Shown here one piece after another: positions 53,792-64,000 of a stretch of DNA of 64,000 nucleotides. The translations under genes and the position numbers were made by a program. Under the pieces are notes generated by a model. The model was not told the DNA's origin, did no database searches, and worked only from the letters and a program-made list of their open reading frames with translations. The number at the start of each line of letters is the position of its first letter. Position 1 is the first letter of the stretch. Source of the stretch: Mycobacterium gordonae. Its GTDB lineage: Bacteria > Actinomycetota > Actinomycetes > Mycobacteriales > Mycobacteriaceae. Location: the NCBI RefSeq assembly GCF_001417955.2, contig NZ_LKTM01000068.1, positions 1-64,000 on the forward strand, read 5' to 3'.

Positions 53792-53797
53792 TAAAGT
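53792..53797 (+). promoter_or_regulatory. candidate -10 element of the ferritin-like gene
   Basis: TAAAGT matches TANNNT and ends six bases before ATG 53804, giving a leaderless transcript with the ATG at +1. Confidence 0.4.
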
Positions 53798-53803
53798 GTC
53801 ACC

Positions 53804-54508
53804 ATGCCTTCGCCATCCTCCGCTGACTCCTACGACGAGGCGGCCGATTCGCCCAGGCCACAACTGCCGGCGGATCATCCCGGCGTCAACGAACTGTTCG
53901 CGCTGCTCGCATATGGCGAGGTGGCAGCGTTCTACCGGTTGACCGAAGAGGCGCGAATGGCCCCGAATCTGCGCGGGCGGATCTCGATGGCCAGCATCGC
54001 CGCCGCCGAGATGAACCACTACGAGCTGCTGCGGGACGCCCTGGAACAACGTGGTGTGGACGTGGTGCCGGCGATGTCCAAGTACGTTTCGGCGCTGGAA
54101 AATTACCACCGGCTGACTACTCCGAGTACCTGGTTGGAAGCCTTGGTGAAGACGTATGTCGGTGACGCGCTGGCCGCCGACCTGTACCTGGAGATCGCCG
54201 ACGGGTTGCCCGACGAGGTCGCCGACGTGGTGCGCGCGGCGCTGTCCGAGACGGGTCACTCCCAGTTCGTCGTCGCCGAAGTTCGGGCGGCGGTGACGTC
54301 CAGCGGCAAACAGCGCAGCCGGCTGGCGCTGTGGTCGCGCCGACTGCTCGGCGAAGCCATCACCCAGGCGCAATTCCTGCTCGCCGACCACGACGAACTG
54401 GTGGATCTGGTGGTCTCCGGGACGGGCGGCCTGGGGCAGCTCGGCGCGTTCTTCGAACGGCTACAGCACACCCACGACAGCCGGATGCGCGAACTGGGCC
54501 TGGCCTAG
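53804..54508 (+). CDS. ferritin-like fold protein (Rv3210c-like, MiaE-related)
   Basis: 234-residue helical protein. Conserved segments LLAYGEVAAFYRLTEEARMAP, AAAEMNHYELLRDALEQRG and ALSETGHSQFVVAEV carry Glu and Glu-x-x-His-type ligands of a possible di-iron site. The family is related to the tRNA hydroxylase MiaE fold, but the reaction in mycobacteria is unproved. The promoter appears leaderless. Its stop overlaps the convergent Rv3209-like gene by four bases. Confidence 0.78.
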   Translation: MPSPSSADSYDEAADSPRPQLPADHPGVNELFALLAYGEVAAFYRLTEEARMAPNLRGRISMASIAAAEMNHYELLRDALEQRGVDVVPAMSKYVSALENYHRLTTPSTWLEALVKTYVGDALAADLYLEIADGLPDEVADVVRAALSETGHSQFVVAEVRAAVTSSGKQRSRLALWSRRLLGEAITQAQFLLADHDELVDLVVSGTGGLGQLGAFFERLQHTHDSRMRELGLA

Positions 54509-55293
54509 CGAGTGCAGGTCGCCAGGGCGGAGTTGCTGGTCGACGCCTTCACCAGCTGGCCCTGTGCGTTGACGATCGAGCAGTTCAGCTGCCCGTAGAT
54601 GCTGGTCGCGATCACCGATTCGGTCTGCACGCCCGGATTGAGCACGACGACCTTCGTCCAGGGCAGCGCGACGTTGAACTCGGTCACCGGGAAGCCGCGC
54701 GCATCGGTGTAGGCGATGTTGACCAGATCGAAGAGCTGCTTGGTGCCCGTCACGCTGTAGACGACGGCGCGTGGGTTGAGCGTCGCACCCGGAGGGGCGG
54801 CCGTCGGGGCCGGGGCCGCGTTCGGAAGCCGGGTGGGCGGCACCGCCGTCTTGGTGGGCGCGTCACTGGGCGCGATGGTGGTGACCGTCTCCGGGGGGAG
54901 CGCGGCGCGGGACGAGGTGGGCGGGGCACTTGTGGTCGCGCTGGGTGGCGCACTCGATCTGGGCGACGTGACAGCCGTCCTGGGGGGTGTCACTCCGACG
55001 GTGGCCTTTGTGGTGGCGCTGTCGCCGCTGTTGATGATCACCGCGGTGGCGATGGCGCCGATCGCCACGACGGCGCCCAGGAGCAGGGCGATCGGACGCC
55101 AGCGGCGGTCGGCGGGCCAGGCCCATTCCTCGTCGGTTTCGTAGTCGGGCTCGTCCCAGCTGTCCGTCTCCGGATCGTCGTCGAAGTCCCGCGGGTAACT
55201 TTCCGCGCGAACTTCATCACCCGGGAACTCTTCGAGGTCTCGGACGATGTCGTAGAGGGTGTCACGGATGTTACTGATGGTGCCGATGTTAAT
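54505..55293 (-). CDS. membrane-anchored Thr/Pro-rich protein (Rv3209-like), unusual start
   Basis: The C-terminal domain (VVYSVTGTKQLFDLVNIAYTDARG ... CTR) is MmpS-like and extracytoplasmic; a long Thr/Pro/Ala linker and a membrane segment (about WRPIALLLGAVVAIGAIATA) precede it. The first usable GTG (55068) falls inside the membrane helix. The frame stays open and protein-like (RDTLYDIVRDLEEFPGDEV, then an acidic stretch) up to a stop at about 55330, with no ATG, GTG or TTG. ATT at 55293 (INIGTISNIRDT...) is the best candidate start, giving 262 residues. A sequencing error or GTG 55068 are alternatives. Confidence 0.65.
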   Translation of the reverse strand: MNIGTISNIRDTLYDIVRDLEEFPGDEVRAESYPRDFDDDPETDSWDEPDYETDEEWAWPADRRWRPIALLLGAVVAIGAIATAVIINSGDSATTKATVGVTPPRTAVTSPRSSAPPSATTSAPPTSSRAALPPETVTTIAPSDAPTKTAVPPTRLPNAAPAPTAAPPGATLNPRAVVYSVTGTKQLFDLVNIAYTDARGFPVTEFNVALPWTKVVVLNPGVQTESVIATSIYGQLNCSIVNAQGQLVKASTSNSALATCTR

Positions 55294-55464
55294 GACGCCG
55301 GCTGTCTGGAACGGGGTTCCAGCGGGTGCCTAAACCGAATCGTGACGGGTTTGTTCACTAACCGCGAACTCCCGGTTCGGGGGCGGGGCGCTATGCGCGT
55401 CCGGACCGTCTACTAGCCTGCTGCACAGACGCCTGCGATGAAAACGCCAACGGAAGGGGCCCCC

Positions 55465-57617
<2,153 letters not shown>

Positions 57618-57626
57618 TTTCTCAGC

Positions 57627-57686
57627 GCGAGCAGACGCGAAATCGCACTGTTTCGTGCCGAAAAGTGCGACTTCGCGTCTGCTCGC
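57627..57686. terminator. long palindromic repeat, second copy (type GCGAGCAGAC)
   Basis: Left arm GCGAGCAGACGCGAAATCGC (AC) and right arm ending GCGTCTGCTCGC pair at 21 of 22 positions, with an inner TTTCG-TGC-CGAAA stem. It lies between the DUF3152 gene and moeZ, both on the plus strand, and is the same family as 50745-50806. Confidence 0.65.
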
Positions 57687-57715
57687 CGGCGGGGTGATCG
57701 CCTAACCTCGATTAT

Positions 57716-58894
57716 GTGACGTCACCGCTGCCGCCGCTTGTAGAACCCGCCGCCACCCTCAGCCGTGAGGAGGTGGCCCGGTACAGCCGCCACCTGATCA
57801 TTCCGGACCTGGGTGTGGACGGTCAGAAGCGGTTGAAGAATGCGCGCGTGCTGGTGATCGGCGCGGGGGGTCTGGGATCGCCGACGCTGCTGTATCTGGC
57901 GGCCGCCGGCGTCGGCACCATCGGAATCGTCGACTTCGACATCGTCGACGAGTCCAACCTGCAGCGTCAGATCATCCACGGCACGGCCGATGTCGGACGG
58001 TCCAAGGCGCAGTCGGCGCGCGACTCGATCGTGGCGATCAATCCGTTGATCGAGGTGCGGCTGCATGAGTTCCGGCTCGAGGCCGACAACGCGGTCGAGT
58101 TGTTCGGCGAGTACGACCTGATCCTCGACGGGACCGACAACTTCGCCACCCGGTACCTGGTCAACGACGCCGCGGTGCTGGCCGGCAAGCCGTACGTGTG
58201 GGGCTCGATCTACCGGTTCGAGGGCCAGGCCTCGGTGTTCTGGGAGGACGCGCCGAACGGACTGGGGCTGAACTACCGGGATCTGTATCCGGAGCCGCCG
58301 CCGCCGGGCATGGTGCCGTCGTGCGCCGAGGGTGGTGTGCTGGGCATCATCTGCGCCTCGATCGCGTCGGTCATGGGCACCGAGGCGATCAAGCTCATCA
58401 CCGGGATCGGCGAGACGCTGCTGGGCCGCCTGATGATCTACGACGCGCTGGAAATGAGCTACCGCACCATCAGGATCCGCAAGGATCCGTCGACGCCGAA
58501 GATCACCGAATTGATCGATTACGAACAGTTCTGTGGCGTGGTCTCCGATGACGCCGCGGCCGCGGCCAGCGGATCGACCATCACTCCGCAGGAGTTGCGC
58601 GCGATGATGGACGCCGGAAAGAAGCTGGCCCTGATAGACGTCCGCGAGCAGGTCGAGTGGGACATCGTGCACATCGACGGGGCGCAGCTCGTGCCCAAGG
58701 GGCTGATCATCTCCGGTGAGGGTTTGGCGCAGCTGCCGCAGGACCGGGTGGCGGTGCTGTACTGCAAGAGCGGGGTGCGCTCGGCGGAGGCGCTGGCCGC
58801 GGTGAAGCAGGCCGGATTCGCCGACGCGGTGCACTTGCAGGGCGGGATCCTGGCCTGGGCCGCGCAGATGCAGCCCGACATGGTCGTGTACTGA
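57716..58894 (+). CDS. moeZ: adenylyltransferase/sulfurtransferase MoeZ
   Basis: 392 residues (Rv3206c, moeB1/moeZ). The N-terminal E1-like adenylation domain has VIGAGGLGSPTLLYLAAAGVG and DGTDNFATRYLVND. The C-terminal rhodanese domain (about 285-390) has the active cysteine in LYCKSGVRSAEAL. It activates sulfur-carrier proteins such as MoaD and CysO and transfers sulfur for molybdopterin and cysteine synthesis. The CxxC zinc pair of some MoeB proteins is absent, as in other mycobacterial MoeZ. Start GTG 57716. Confidence 0.94.
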   Translation: MTSPLPPLVEPAATLSREEVARYSRHLIIPDLGVDGQKRLKNARVLVIGAGGLGSPTLLYLAAAGVGTIGIVDFDIVDESNLQRQIIHGTADVGRSKAQSARDSIVAINPLIEVRLHEFRLEADNAVELFGEYDLILDGTDNFATRYLVNDAAVLAGKPYVWGSIYRFEGQASVFWEDAPNGLGLNYRDLYPEPPPPGMVPSCAEGGVLGIICASIASVMGTEAIKLITGIGETLLGRLMIYDALEMSYRTIRIRKDPSTPKITELIDYEQFCGVVSDDAAAAASGSTITPQELRAMMDAGKKLALIDVREQVEWDIVHIDGAQLVPKGLIISGEGLAQLPQDRVAVLYCKSGVRSAEALAAVKQAGFADAVHLQGGILAWAAQMQPDMVVY

Positions 58895-58931
58895 CTCCGA
58901 CGCGGCTCTGCCCTCGATTAGGCTGACCGCT

Positions 58932-59786
58932 GTGACTGACGAGCCGCCGCCCGAGCATGTGCTGGCGGCGTTCGGTTTGACCGGAGTCCAGCCCGCGGCC
59001 CTCGGCGCCGCCTGGGAAGGCGGCTGGAGATGCGGCGAAGTGGTGTTGTCGATGGTGGCCGACAACGCCCGCGCCACCTGGTCGGCCCGGGTGCGGGAAA
59101 CCTTGTTCGTCGACGGTGTGCGGCTGGCCCGCCCGGTCCGTTCCACCGACGGCCGCTACGTGGTGTCCGGGTGGCGGGCGGACACGTTCGTCGCGGGTGC
59201 CCCCGAGGCCCGGCACGACGAAGTGGTCTCGGCCGCGGTTCGCCTGCATGAGGCCACCGGCAAACTCGAGCGCCCGCGATTCCTGACCCAGGGACCCACC
59301 GCGCCGTGGGCCGACGTCGATGTCTTCATCGCCGCCGACCGCGCCGCCTGGGAGGAACGGCCCCTGCAGTCGGTGCCTCCCGGCGCACGGACGGCGCCGC
59401 CGTCTGCCGATGCCGAGCGTTCGGTCGAATTGATCAATCAGCTTGCGACGCTGCGCAAGCCGACCCGCAGTCCCAACCAGCTGGTGCACGGAGACCTCTA
59501 CGGGACCGTGCTCTTCGCCGGCACCGCACCCCCCGGCATCACCGACATCACCCCGTACTGGCGGCCGGCGTCGTGGGCGGCCGGCGTGGTGGTCGTCGAC
59601 GCCCTGTCGTGGGGCGAGGCCGACGACGGCCTCATCGAACGGTGGAGTGCGTTGCCGGAGTGGTCACAGATGTTGTTGCGCGCGTTGATGTTCCGGCTGG
59701 CCGTGCATGCGCTGCACCCGCGGTCCACCGCCGAGGCGTTTCCGGGCCTGGCCCGCACCGCGGCAATGGTCAGGATGATTCTCTAG
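58932..59786 (+). CDS. conserved hypothetical, phosphotransferase-fold (Rv3205c-like)
   Basis: 284-residue actinobacterial family (TIGR02569 type). NQLVHGDLYGTVLFAG and ITDITPYWRP recall the catalytic HGD and metal-binding Asp of aminoglycoside phosphotransferase-like kinases, but the N-lobe nucleotide loop is not clear. It follows moeZ by 37 bp, probably in the same operon. Its last four bases overlap the convergent alkyltransferase-like gene. GTG 58932. Confidence 0.82.
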   Translation: MTDEPPPEHVLAAFGLTGVQPAALGAAWEGGWRCGEVVLSMVADNARATWSARVRETLFVDGVRLARPVRSTDGRYVVSGWRADTFVAGAPEARHDEVVSAAVRLHEATGKLERPRFLTQGPTAPWADVDVFIAADRAAWEERPLQSVPPGARTAPPSADAERSVELINQLATLRKPTRSPNQLVHGDLYGTVLFAGTAPPGITDITPYWRPASWAAGVVVVDALSWGEADDGLIERWSALPEWSQMLLRALMFRLAVHALHPRSTAEAFPGLARTAAMVRMIL

Positions 59787-60085
59787 GCATCGAATTCGTG
59801 GCGGACCTCGCTCAGCGCGATCCGTCCGTCGACCGCCAGCACCCCCTCCGCGCGCAACAACTCCAGCTGCCGGGAGGTCAGATGCGCGGCGGGTCGCCCC
59901 GACGCCGTGATCACCCGGTGCCAGGGCAGGTCAGCGGAGTCGGTGCGCATGATCCAGCCGACGATCCGCGGACTGGAAAGCCCTGCCGCAGAAGCGATGT
60001 CGCCATAGGTGGCCACTCGGCCGGACGGGATGGCCGCGACCAGCGAACGCACCCGCTCGACCTGCTCGTCGGTCACCGCGGCCAT
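59783..60085 (-). CDS. alkyltransferase-like protein (MGMT fold, no active cysteine)
   Basis: 100 residues. The MGMT C-terminal DNA-binding fold is present (VAAIPSGRVATYGDIASAAG, then SSPRIVGWIMR), but the PCHR active site is PWHRV, with Trp replacing Cys. This defines an alkyltransferase-like (ATL) protein, which flags O6-alkylguanine for nucleotide excision repair rather than repairing it. ATG 60085 lies two bases after the lipV stop, so the two are co-transcribed (Rv3204, Rv3203). Confidence 0.88.
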   Translation of the reverse strand: MAAVTDEQVERVRSLVAAIPSGRVATYGDIASAAGLSSPRIVGWIMRTDSADLPWHRVITASGRPAAHLTSRQLELLRAEGVLAVDGRIALSEVRHEFDA

Positions 60086-60087
60086 GA

Positions 60088-60867
60088 CTACCGCGCGTTC
60101 AAGCGCTTACGTACCAGTGCGGCAACGTCATCGGGCTTGGCGTGCGGCACCATGTGGTCACATTCGTAGTCCAGCAGCTCGAAATCCTCACCCAGCCGTT
60201 CCCGCAGTCCCGCGACCAACTCCGCGCTGACATACGGTGGTGACGTCCAGGCGGCCCGCACCAGCGTCGTGGGCATCCCGGCCGGCGGCAGCACGACATC
60301 GCGCGCCAGCTCACTCCAGTAGGACATCATCGCGGGCAGGCTGATCCGCCAGCCGTACCGCCCATTGGGCAGCTGGATCAGGTGCTCATCGACATCGGCA
60401 TCGAGCACCGCCGGATCCACGTCCGCCCACACCCCGCCGCCCTTCTCCTGGCGGGCCTCGGAGCGCTCGGCATAGTCGGGGGAGGCGAACATCGCCTCTG
60501 CGATCTCGGCCATCCACTGCCCGTCCAAGCCGATCGCCGGATCGAGCAGCAGCAGCGACGACACCAGTTGGGGCCGGGCCGCCGCCAGATGCATTGCCAC
60601 CGCAGACCCGAACGAATGCCCCACCACCAGCGCCGGAGCGTCGGTTTCGGCCTCGAGCAGGGACGCAAGCGCGGCGACGTTGGCCTCGATGGTCCACGGT
60701 GCGGCCCATGACGACCGGCCGTGCCCGATCAGATCGGGCGCGGCCACGGTGATCTCGGGAACGTAGTCCGCGAAGTGCTGCCAGCGCTGACCGTGACCGG
60801 TCAAGCCGTGCAACGCCAGCAACTGGATCGGGCCGGACGGGCCGAAGCGGTGCACATGAAGGGTCAC
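60088..60867 (-). CDS. lipV: alpha/beta hydrolase LipV
   Basis: 259-residue esterase/lipase (Rv3203 equivalent). Nucleophile elbow VGHSFGSAVAM, oxyanion region LHGLTGHG, and catalytic His near the end in DHMVPHAKP. There is no signal peptide. GTG 60867 is chosen from the compact family start (VTLHVHRFGPSGPIQLLALHG). It is divergent from adnA. Confidence 0.9.
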   Translation of the reverse strand: MTLHVHRFGPSGPIQLLALHGLTGHGQRWQHFADYVPEITVAAPDLIGHGRSSWAAPWTIEANVAALASLLEAETDAPALVVGHSFGSAVAMHLAAARPQLVSSLLLLDPAIGLDGQWMAEIAEAMFASPDYAERSEARQEKGGGVWADVDPAVLDADVDEHLIQLPNGRYGWRISLPAMMSYWSELARDVVLPPAGMPTTLVRAAWTSPPYVSAELVAGLRERLGEDFELLDYECDHMVPHAKPDDVAALVRKRLNAR

Positions 60868-60939
60868 GCTTCGATGATGCCAGTCCGCGTCCGGCCTGGT
60901 CGCGGCAACTTGTCGGAGCCTGGTGATTGCATACGGGCT

Positions 60940-63900
60940 ATGGCATGGCAGTGGGGTCGCGAGGCGGGCGAGGTTCTGCAGCCCGGTTCGCGTGGGCAGG
61001 TGCGCATCCTCGGTGGACCCGGAACCGGCAAGAGCGCCTTGCTCGTCGACGCCGCGATCGCCCACATCGCCGCGGGTGTGCCACCGGAATCTGTTCTGCT
61101 GCTGAGTGGTTCGGGCCGGGTCGGGATGCGTGAGCGCAGCGCGCTGACGAGGGCGCTATTGGGATCGAGTCGGGCGGCGGCCGTACGTGAACCGTTGGTT
61201 CGCACGCTGCACAGCTACGCCTACGCCGTGCTGCGGCGCGCCGCGGAACGGGCCGGCGACCCGCCGCCGCGGCTGCTCACCAGCGCCGAACAAGATGCCA
61301 TCATCAGGGAACTGCTGGCCGGTGACGCCGAGGACGGAGACCGTTGGCCCGAGCATCTGCTGCCCGCGCTGAGCACGGCGGGATTTGCCAACGAGCTGCG
61401 AAACCTGTTGGCGCGCTGCGCGGAACGCGGCCTCGACCCCCAGCAGCTGGAACGGCTGGGGCGACGCTGTGGGCGCCCGGAGTGGGCCGCGGCCGGTCGG
61501 TTCGCCGGGCAGTACGAACAGGTCATGCTGCTGCGCGCGGCCGTCGGTACGGCGGCGCCGCAGGCGACGGCGCCGGCCCTGGCCGCCGCCGAACTGGTCG
61601 GCGCCGCGCTGGAAAGCCTCGCGGTCGACCCTGAGTTGCTGGCCGCTGAACGTGCCCGGATCCGGGTGCTCCTGGTCGACGATGCCCAGCAACTCGATCC
61701 GCAGGCGGCGCAACTGGTTCGGGTGCTGGCGGCCGGCGCCGAAACAGCTCTGATCGCGGGCGACCCGAACCAGGCGGTCTTCGGCTTCCGGGGAGGTGAG
61801 CCGGACGCGCTGCTCGATGTCGACGGCCCCTCGGTGACCCTGACGGAGTCCCACCGATGCGGGCCTGCCGTCGCCCGCGCAGTCAGCGGCATCGCCGGCC
61901 GACTTCCCGGCACCAGCGCCGGCAGGCGTATCGAGAGCACCGGAACCGAGCAGGGCGCCGTCACGGCGCGCCTGGCCGCATCGGCACATGCGGAGGCCGC
62001 GCTGATCGCCGACACCCTGCGGCGCGCGCATCTCGTCGACGGCGTGCCGTGGTCGCAGATGGCGGTGATTGTCCGGTCGGTGCCACGCGCCGGCGCCCGG
62101 TTGCCGCGCGCCCTTGCCGCCGCCGGCGTCCCGGTCGCGCTACCGGCAACCGGCGGGTCGCTGTCCCAGGAGCCGGCGGCCCGCACGCTGCTCACCGTCC
62201 TTGCCGCCACGGCCGACGGGCTGGACGGTGATCAGGCGCTGGCGCTGCTGTCCGGGCCGATCGGCCGGGTGGACCCGGTCGCACTGCGCCAGCTGCGCAG
62301 GGCTCTGCGGCGCGGTCGGCCGGACAGCTTCACCGACCTGCTGGTGGAGACGCTCACCGGGGACGAGCCGCTGTCCGGCCCGCAGTCCAGTGCGTTGCGA
62401 CGGGTGCGCGCGGTGTTGGCCGCCGCCGCCCGGTGTCACCGCGACGGGCAAGACCCGCGCTACACACTGTGGGCGGCGTGGCACCGTAGTGGCCTGCAGC
62501 GGCGATGGCTGGCCGCGATCGAGCGCGGTGGCCCGGCGGCGGCCCAGGCCACCCGGGACCTCGAGGTGGTGACGGAGTTGTTCGACGTCACCGACGCCTA
62601 TGTCTCGCGCACGTCGGGGGCGTCGCTGCGCGGACTCGTCGAGCACGTCGAAGCGCTGCAACTACCGCCCGCCAGCCGCGACGCGGGTTGCCAGACCCAG
62701 CAGGTCAAGGTGCTCAGCGCGCATGCGGCGCTGGGCCAGGAGTGGGATGTGGTGGTCATCGCCGGTTTGCAGGAGGGATTGTGGCCAAACACAATTCCGC
62801 GCGGCGGTGTGCTGGCCACCCAGCGGCTTCTCGACGAACTCGACGGCGTCAGCGGTGATGCGTCGGTCCGGGCGCCGCTGCTGGCCGAGGAACGCCGGCT
62901 GCTGGTTGCCGCGATGGGCCGGGCCCGACACAAGCTGTTGGTGACGGCAGTCGACAGCGACACCGGTGGCAGCGGGGGAGAAGCCGCGCTGCCGTCGCCG
63001 TTCTTTTCCGAGATCGCGCAATTCGATGACGACGAAACGCTGGTGGCGCAACCGGTCAGCGCACCGCGCCTGCTGTCGACCGCGGCGGTGGTGGGCCGGT
63101 TGCGGTCGGTGGTGTGTGCGCCCGACGGCGCGGTGGAGGACGACGCCCGCGCCTGTGCCGCAAGGCAATTGGCGCGCCTGGCCGAGGCCGGGGTGCCCGG
63201 AGCCGATCCTTCCGCATGGCACGGTTTGGTCCCGGTCAGCAGCAGCGCTCCGTTGTGCGGTAGCGACGACGTCGTCACTCTGACGCCGTCGACCCTGCAG
63301 ACGCTGACCGACTGCCCGCTGCGCTGGCTGGCCGAGCGGCACGGCGGAACCAACCCACGCGAACTACGTTCGACGATCGGTTCTGTGGTGCACGCGCTGA
63401 TCGCCGAACCAGGCAGGACGGAATCGCAGCTGTTGGCCGACCTGGAGCGGGCGTGGCGCCACCTCCCGTTCGACGCTGACTGGCATTCGGCCAACGAACT
63501 GAGCCGGCACCGCGCCATGATTGCCGCGTTCGTCGAGTGGCGTGCGCAGACGCGTGCCGAACTGACCGAGGTCGGAGTCGAAATCGGCGTCGACGGCGTC
63601 CTGGAGACACCACGCAGCGACGGCGGGCAGGTCCGGTTGCGCGGCCGGGTCGACCGTCTGGAACGCGACGCCGAAGGGCGGCTGGTGATCGTCGATGTCA
63701 AGACCGGAAAGACGCCGGTCAGCAAGGACGACGCGCAGCAGCACGCCCAGCTGGCGATGTATCAACTCGCCGTCGCCGAAGGCATGATCGCCGCCTTCCA
63801 AGCCGGACCAGACGAGCCCGGCGGAGCGCGGCTGGTCTATCCCGGCAAGACCGGCGCGTCCGGCGCCGCCCAACGCGAGCAGGATCCGCTCACCCCGCAG

Positions 63901-64000
63901 GCCCACGAGCATTGGCGCAACCTGATCAGACAGGCCGCTGAGGCGACCGCCGGCCCGGAGTTCATCGCCCGGCGCAACGACGGCTGTTCACACTGCCCGC
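60940..64000 (+). CDS. adnA: AdnA, subunit of the AdnAB helicase-nuclease (3' end beyond window)
   Basis: Partial, at least 1,020 residues in view. AdnAB resects double-strand breaks in mycobacteria. The UvrD-like motor shows Walker A LGGPGTGKSALL, a DDAQ in place of DExx (VLLVDDAQQLD), motif III GDPNQAVFGFRGGEP, motif IV-like TESHRCG and LSAHAALGQEWDVVVIAGL. The C-terminal RecB-like nuclease has VRLRGRVDRLERD and IVDVKTGKTP with catalytic Asp and Lys. The final CSHCP is part of the iron-sulfur cysteine set. ATG 60940 is tentative; ATG 60874/60877 are in frame upstream with a GAAGGG ribosome-binding site. adnB should follow. Confidence 0.88.
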   Translation, partial: MAWQWGREAGEVLQPGSRGQVRILGGPGTGKSALLVDAAIAHIAAGVPPESVLLLSGSGRVGMRERSALTRALLGSSRAAAVREPLVRTLHSYAYAVLRRAAERAGDPPPRLLTSAEQDAIIRELLAGDAEDGDRWPEHLLPALSTAGFANELRNLLARCAERGLDPQQLERLGRRCGRPEWAAAGRFAGQYEQVMLLRAAVGTAAPQATAPALAAAELVGAALESLAVDPELLAAERARIRVLLVDDAQQLDPQAAQLVRVLAAGAETALIAGDPNQAVFGFRGGEPDALLDVDGPSVTLTESHRCGPAVARAVSGIAGRLPGTSAGRRIESTGTEQGAVTARLAASAHAEAALIADTLRRAHLVDGVPWSQMAVIVRSVPRAGARLPRALAAAGVPVALPATGGSLSQEPAARTLLTVLAATADGLDGDQALALLSGPIGRVDPVALRQLRRALRRGRPDSFTDLLVETLTGDEPLSGPQSSALRRVRAVLAAAARCHRDGQDPRYTLWAAWHRSGLQRRWLAAIERGGPAAAQATRDLEVVTELFDVTDAYVSRTSGASLRGLVEHVEALQLPPASRDAGCQTQQVKVLSAHAALGQEWDVVVIAGLQEGLWPNTIPRGGVLATQRLLDELDGVSGDASVRAPLLAEERRLLVAAMGRARHKLLVTAVDSDTGGSGGEAALPSPFFSEIAQFDDDETLVAQPVSAPRLLSTAAVVGRLRSVVCAPDGAVEDDARACAARQLARLAEAGVPGADPSAWHGLVPVSSSAPLCGSDDVVTLTPSTLQTLTDCPLRWLAERHGGTNPRELRSTIGSVVHALIAEPGRTESQLLADLERAWRHLPFDADWHSANELSRHRAMIAAFVEWRAQTRAELTEVGVEIGVDGVLETPRSDGGQVRLRGRVDRLERDAEGRLVIVDVKTGKTPVSKDDAQQHAQLAMYQLAVAEGMIAAFQAGPDEPGGARLVYPGKTGASGAAQREQDPLTPQAHEHWRNLIRQAAEATAGPEFIARRNDGCSHCP

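Overview
The window reads as a slow-growing Mycobacterium chromosome. It is GC-rich, uses many GTG starts and leaderless-looking promoters, and carries WhiB1, a SigH/RshA pair, DesA3, a PE_PGRS gene and the mycobacterial 24-residue ribosomal protein bL37. From memory of H37Rv, the backbone follows the M. tuberculosis Rv3242c to Rv3202c block in inverted orientation (ComF, HPF, SecA1, Tgs3, Ppk2, Rv3231c/Rv3230c/DesA3, RsgA, AroA, SigH/RshA, TB7.3, PdtaS, WhiB1, DAG kinase, EntC, Gpm2, ParA, RhlE, TB9.4, MoeZ, LipV, AdnA). The species cannot be named from the sequence alone. No rRNA, tRNA, CRISPR array or insertion sequence was seen.

Layout. 1-5.6 kb: L,D-transpeptidase, ComF, ribosome hibernation factor, secA1. 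5.6-12.1 kb: an accessory signalling block (class III cyclase, LuxR-type regulator with degenerate HD-GYP modules, ABCG-type exporter, PhoD-like phosphatase, MddA-like methyltransferase). A GRGGCA-N2-YGCCCC-ATG motif lies at the same distance from the starts of three of these genes. 12-18 kb: lipid and polyphosphate genes (Tgs3, Ppk2, DesA3 and its reductase) with two strong palindromic operators. 18-30 kb: an accessory catabolic region with an AraC regulator, a BVMO/GMC oxidase/BKACE operon, a PE_PGRS aspartic protease coupled to a carboxylesterase, and an HxlR-controlled thiolase/nitrilase/DUF302 operon. 30-33 kb: RsgA, AroA, SRAP protein.

33-40 kb: a frameshifted 3-hydroxyacyl-CoA dehydrogenase, a UppP remnant, a PucR regulator and a polyhydroxyalkanoate-like set (acyl-CoA synthetase, PhaC-like synthase, PhaZ-like hydrolase). 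40-46 kb: SDR, SigH/RshA, bL37, TB7.3, PdtaS, WhiB1, DAG kinase and a 57-bp tandem repeat. 46-64 kb: a PAS-PAS-GGDEF cyclase, then conserved genes for isochorismate synthesis, phosphatase, ParA, RhlE, TetR, DUF3152 protein, MoeZ, a Cys-less alkyltransferase-like protein, LipV, and adnA, which runs off the right edge.

The most promising lead for an undescribed system is the 5.6-12.1 kb signalling block with its shared promoter motif. Next come the BVMO/GMC/BKACE operon, the coupled PE_PGRS-protease/esterase pair, and a SigH open frame with a well-placed ribosome-binding site for an N-terminally extended isoform.
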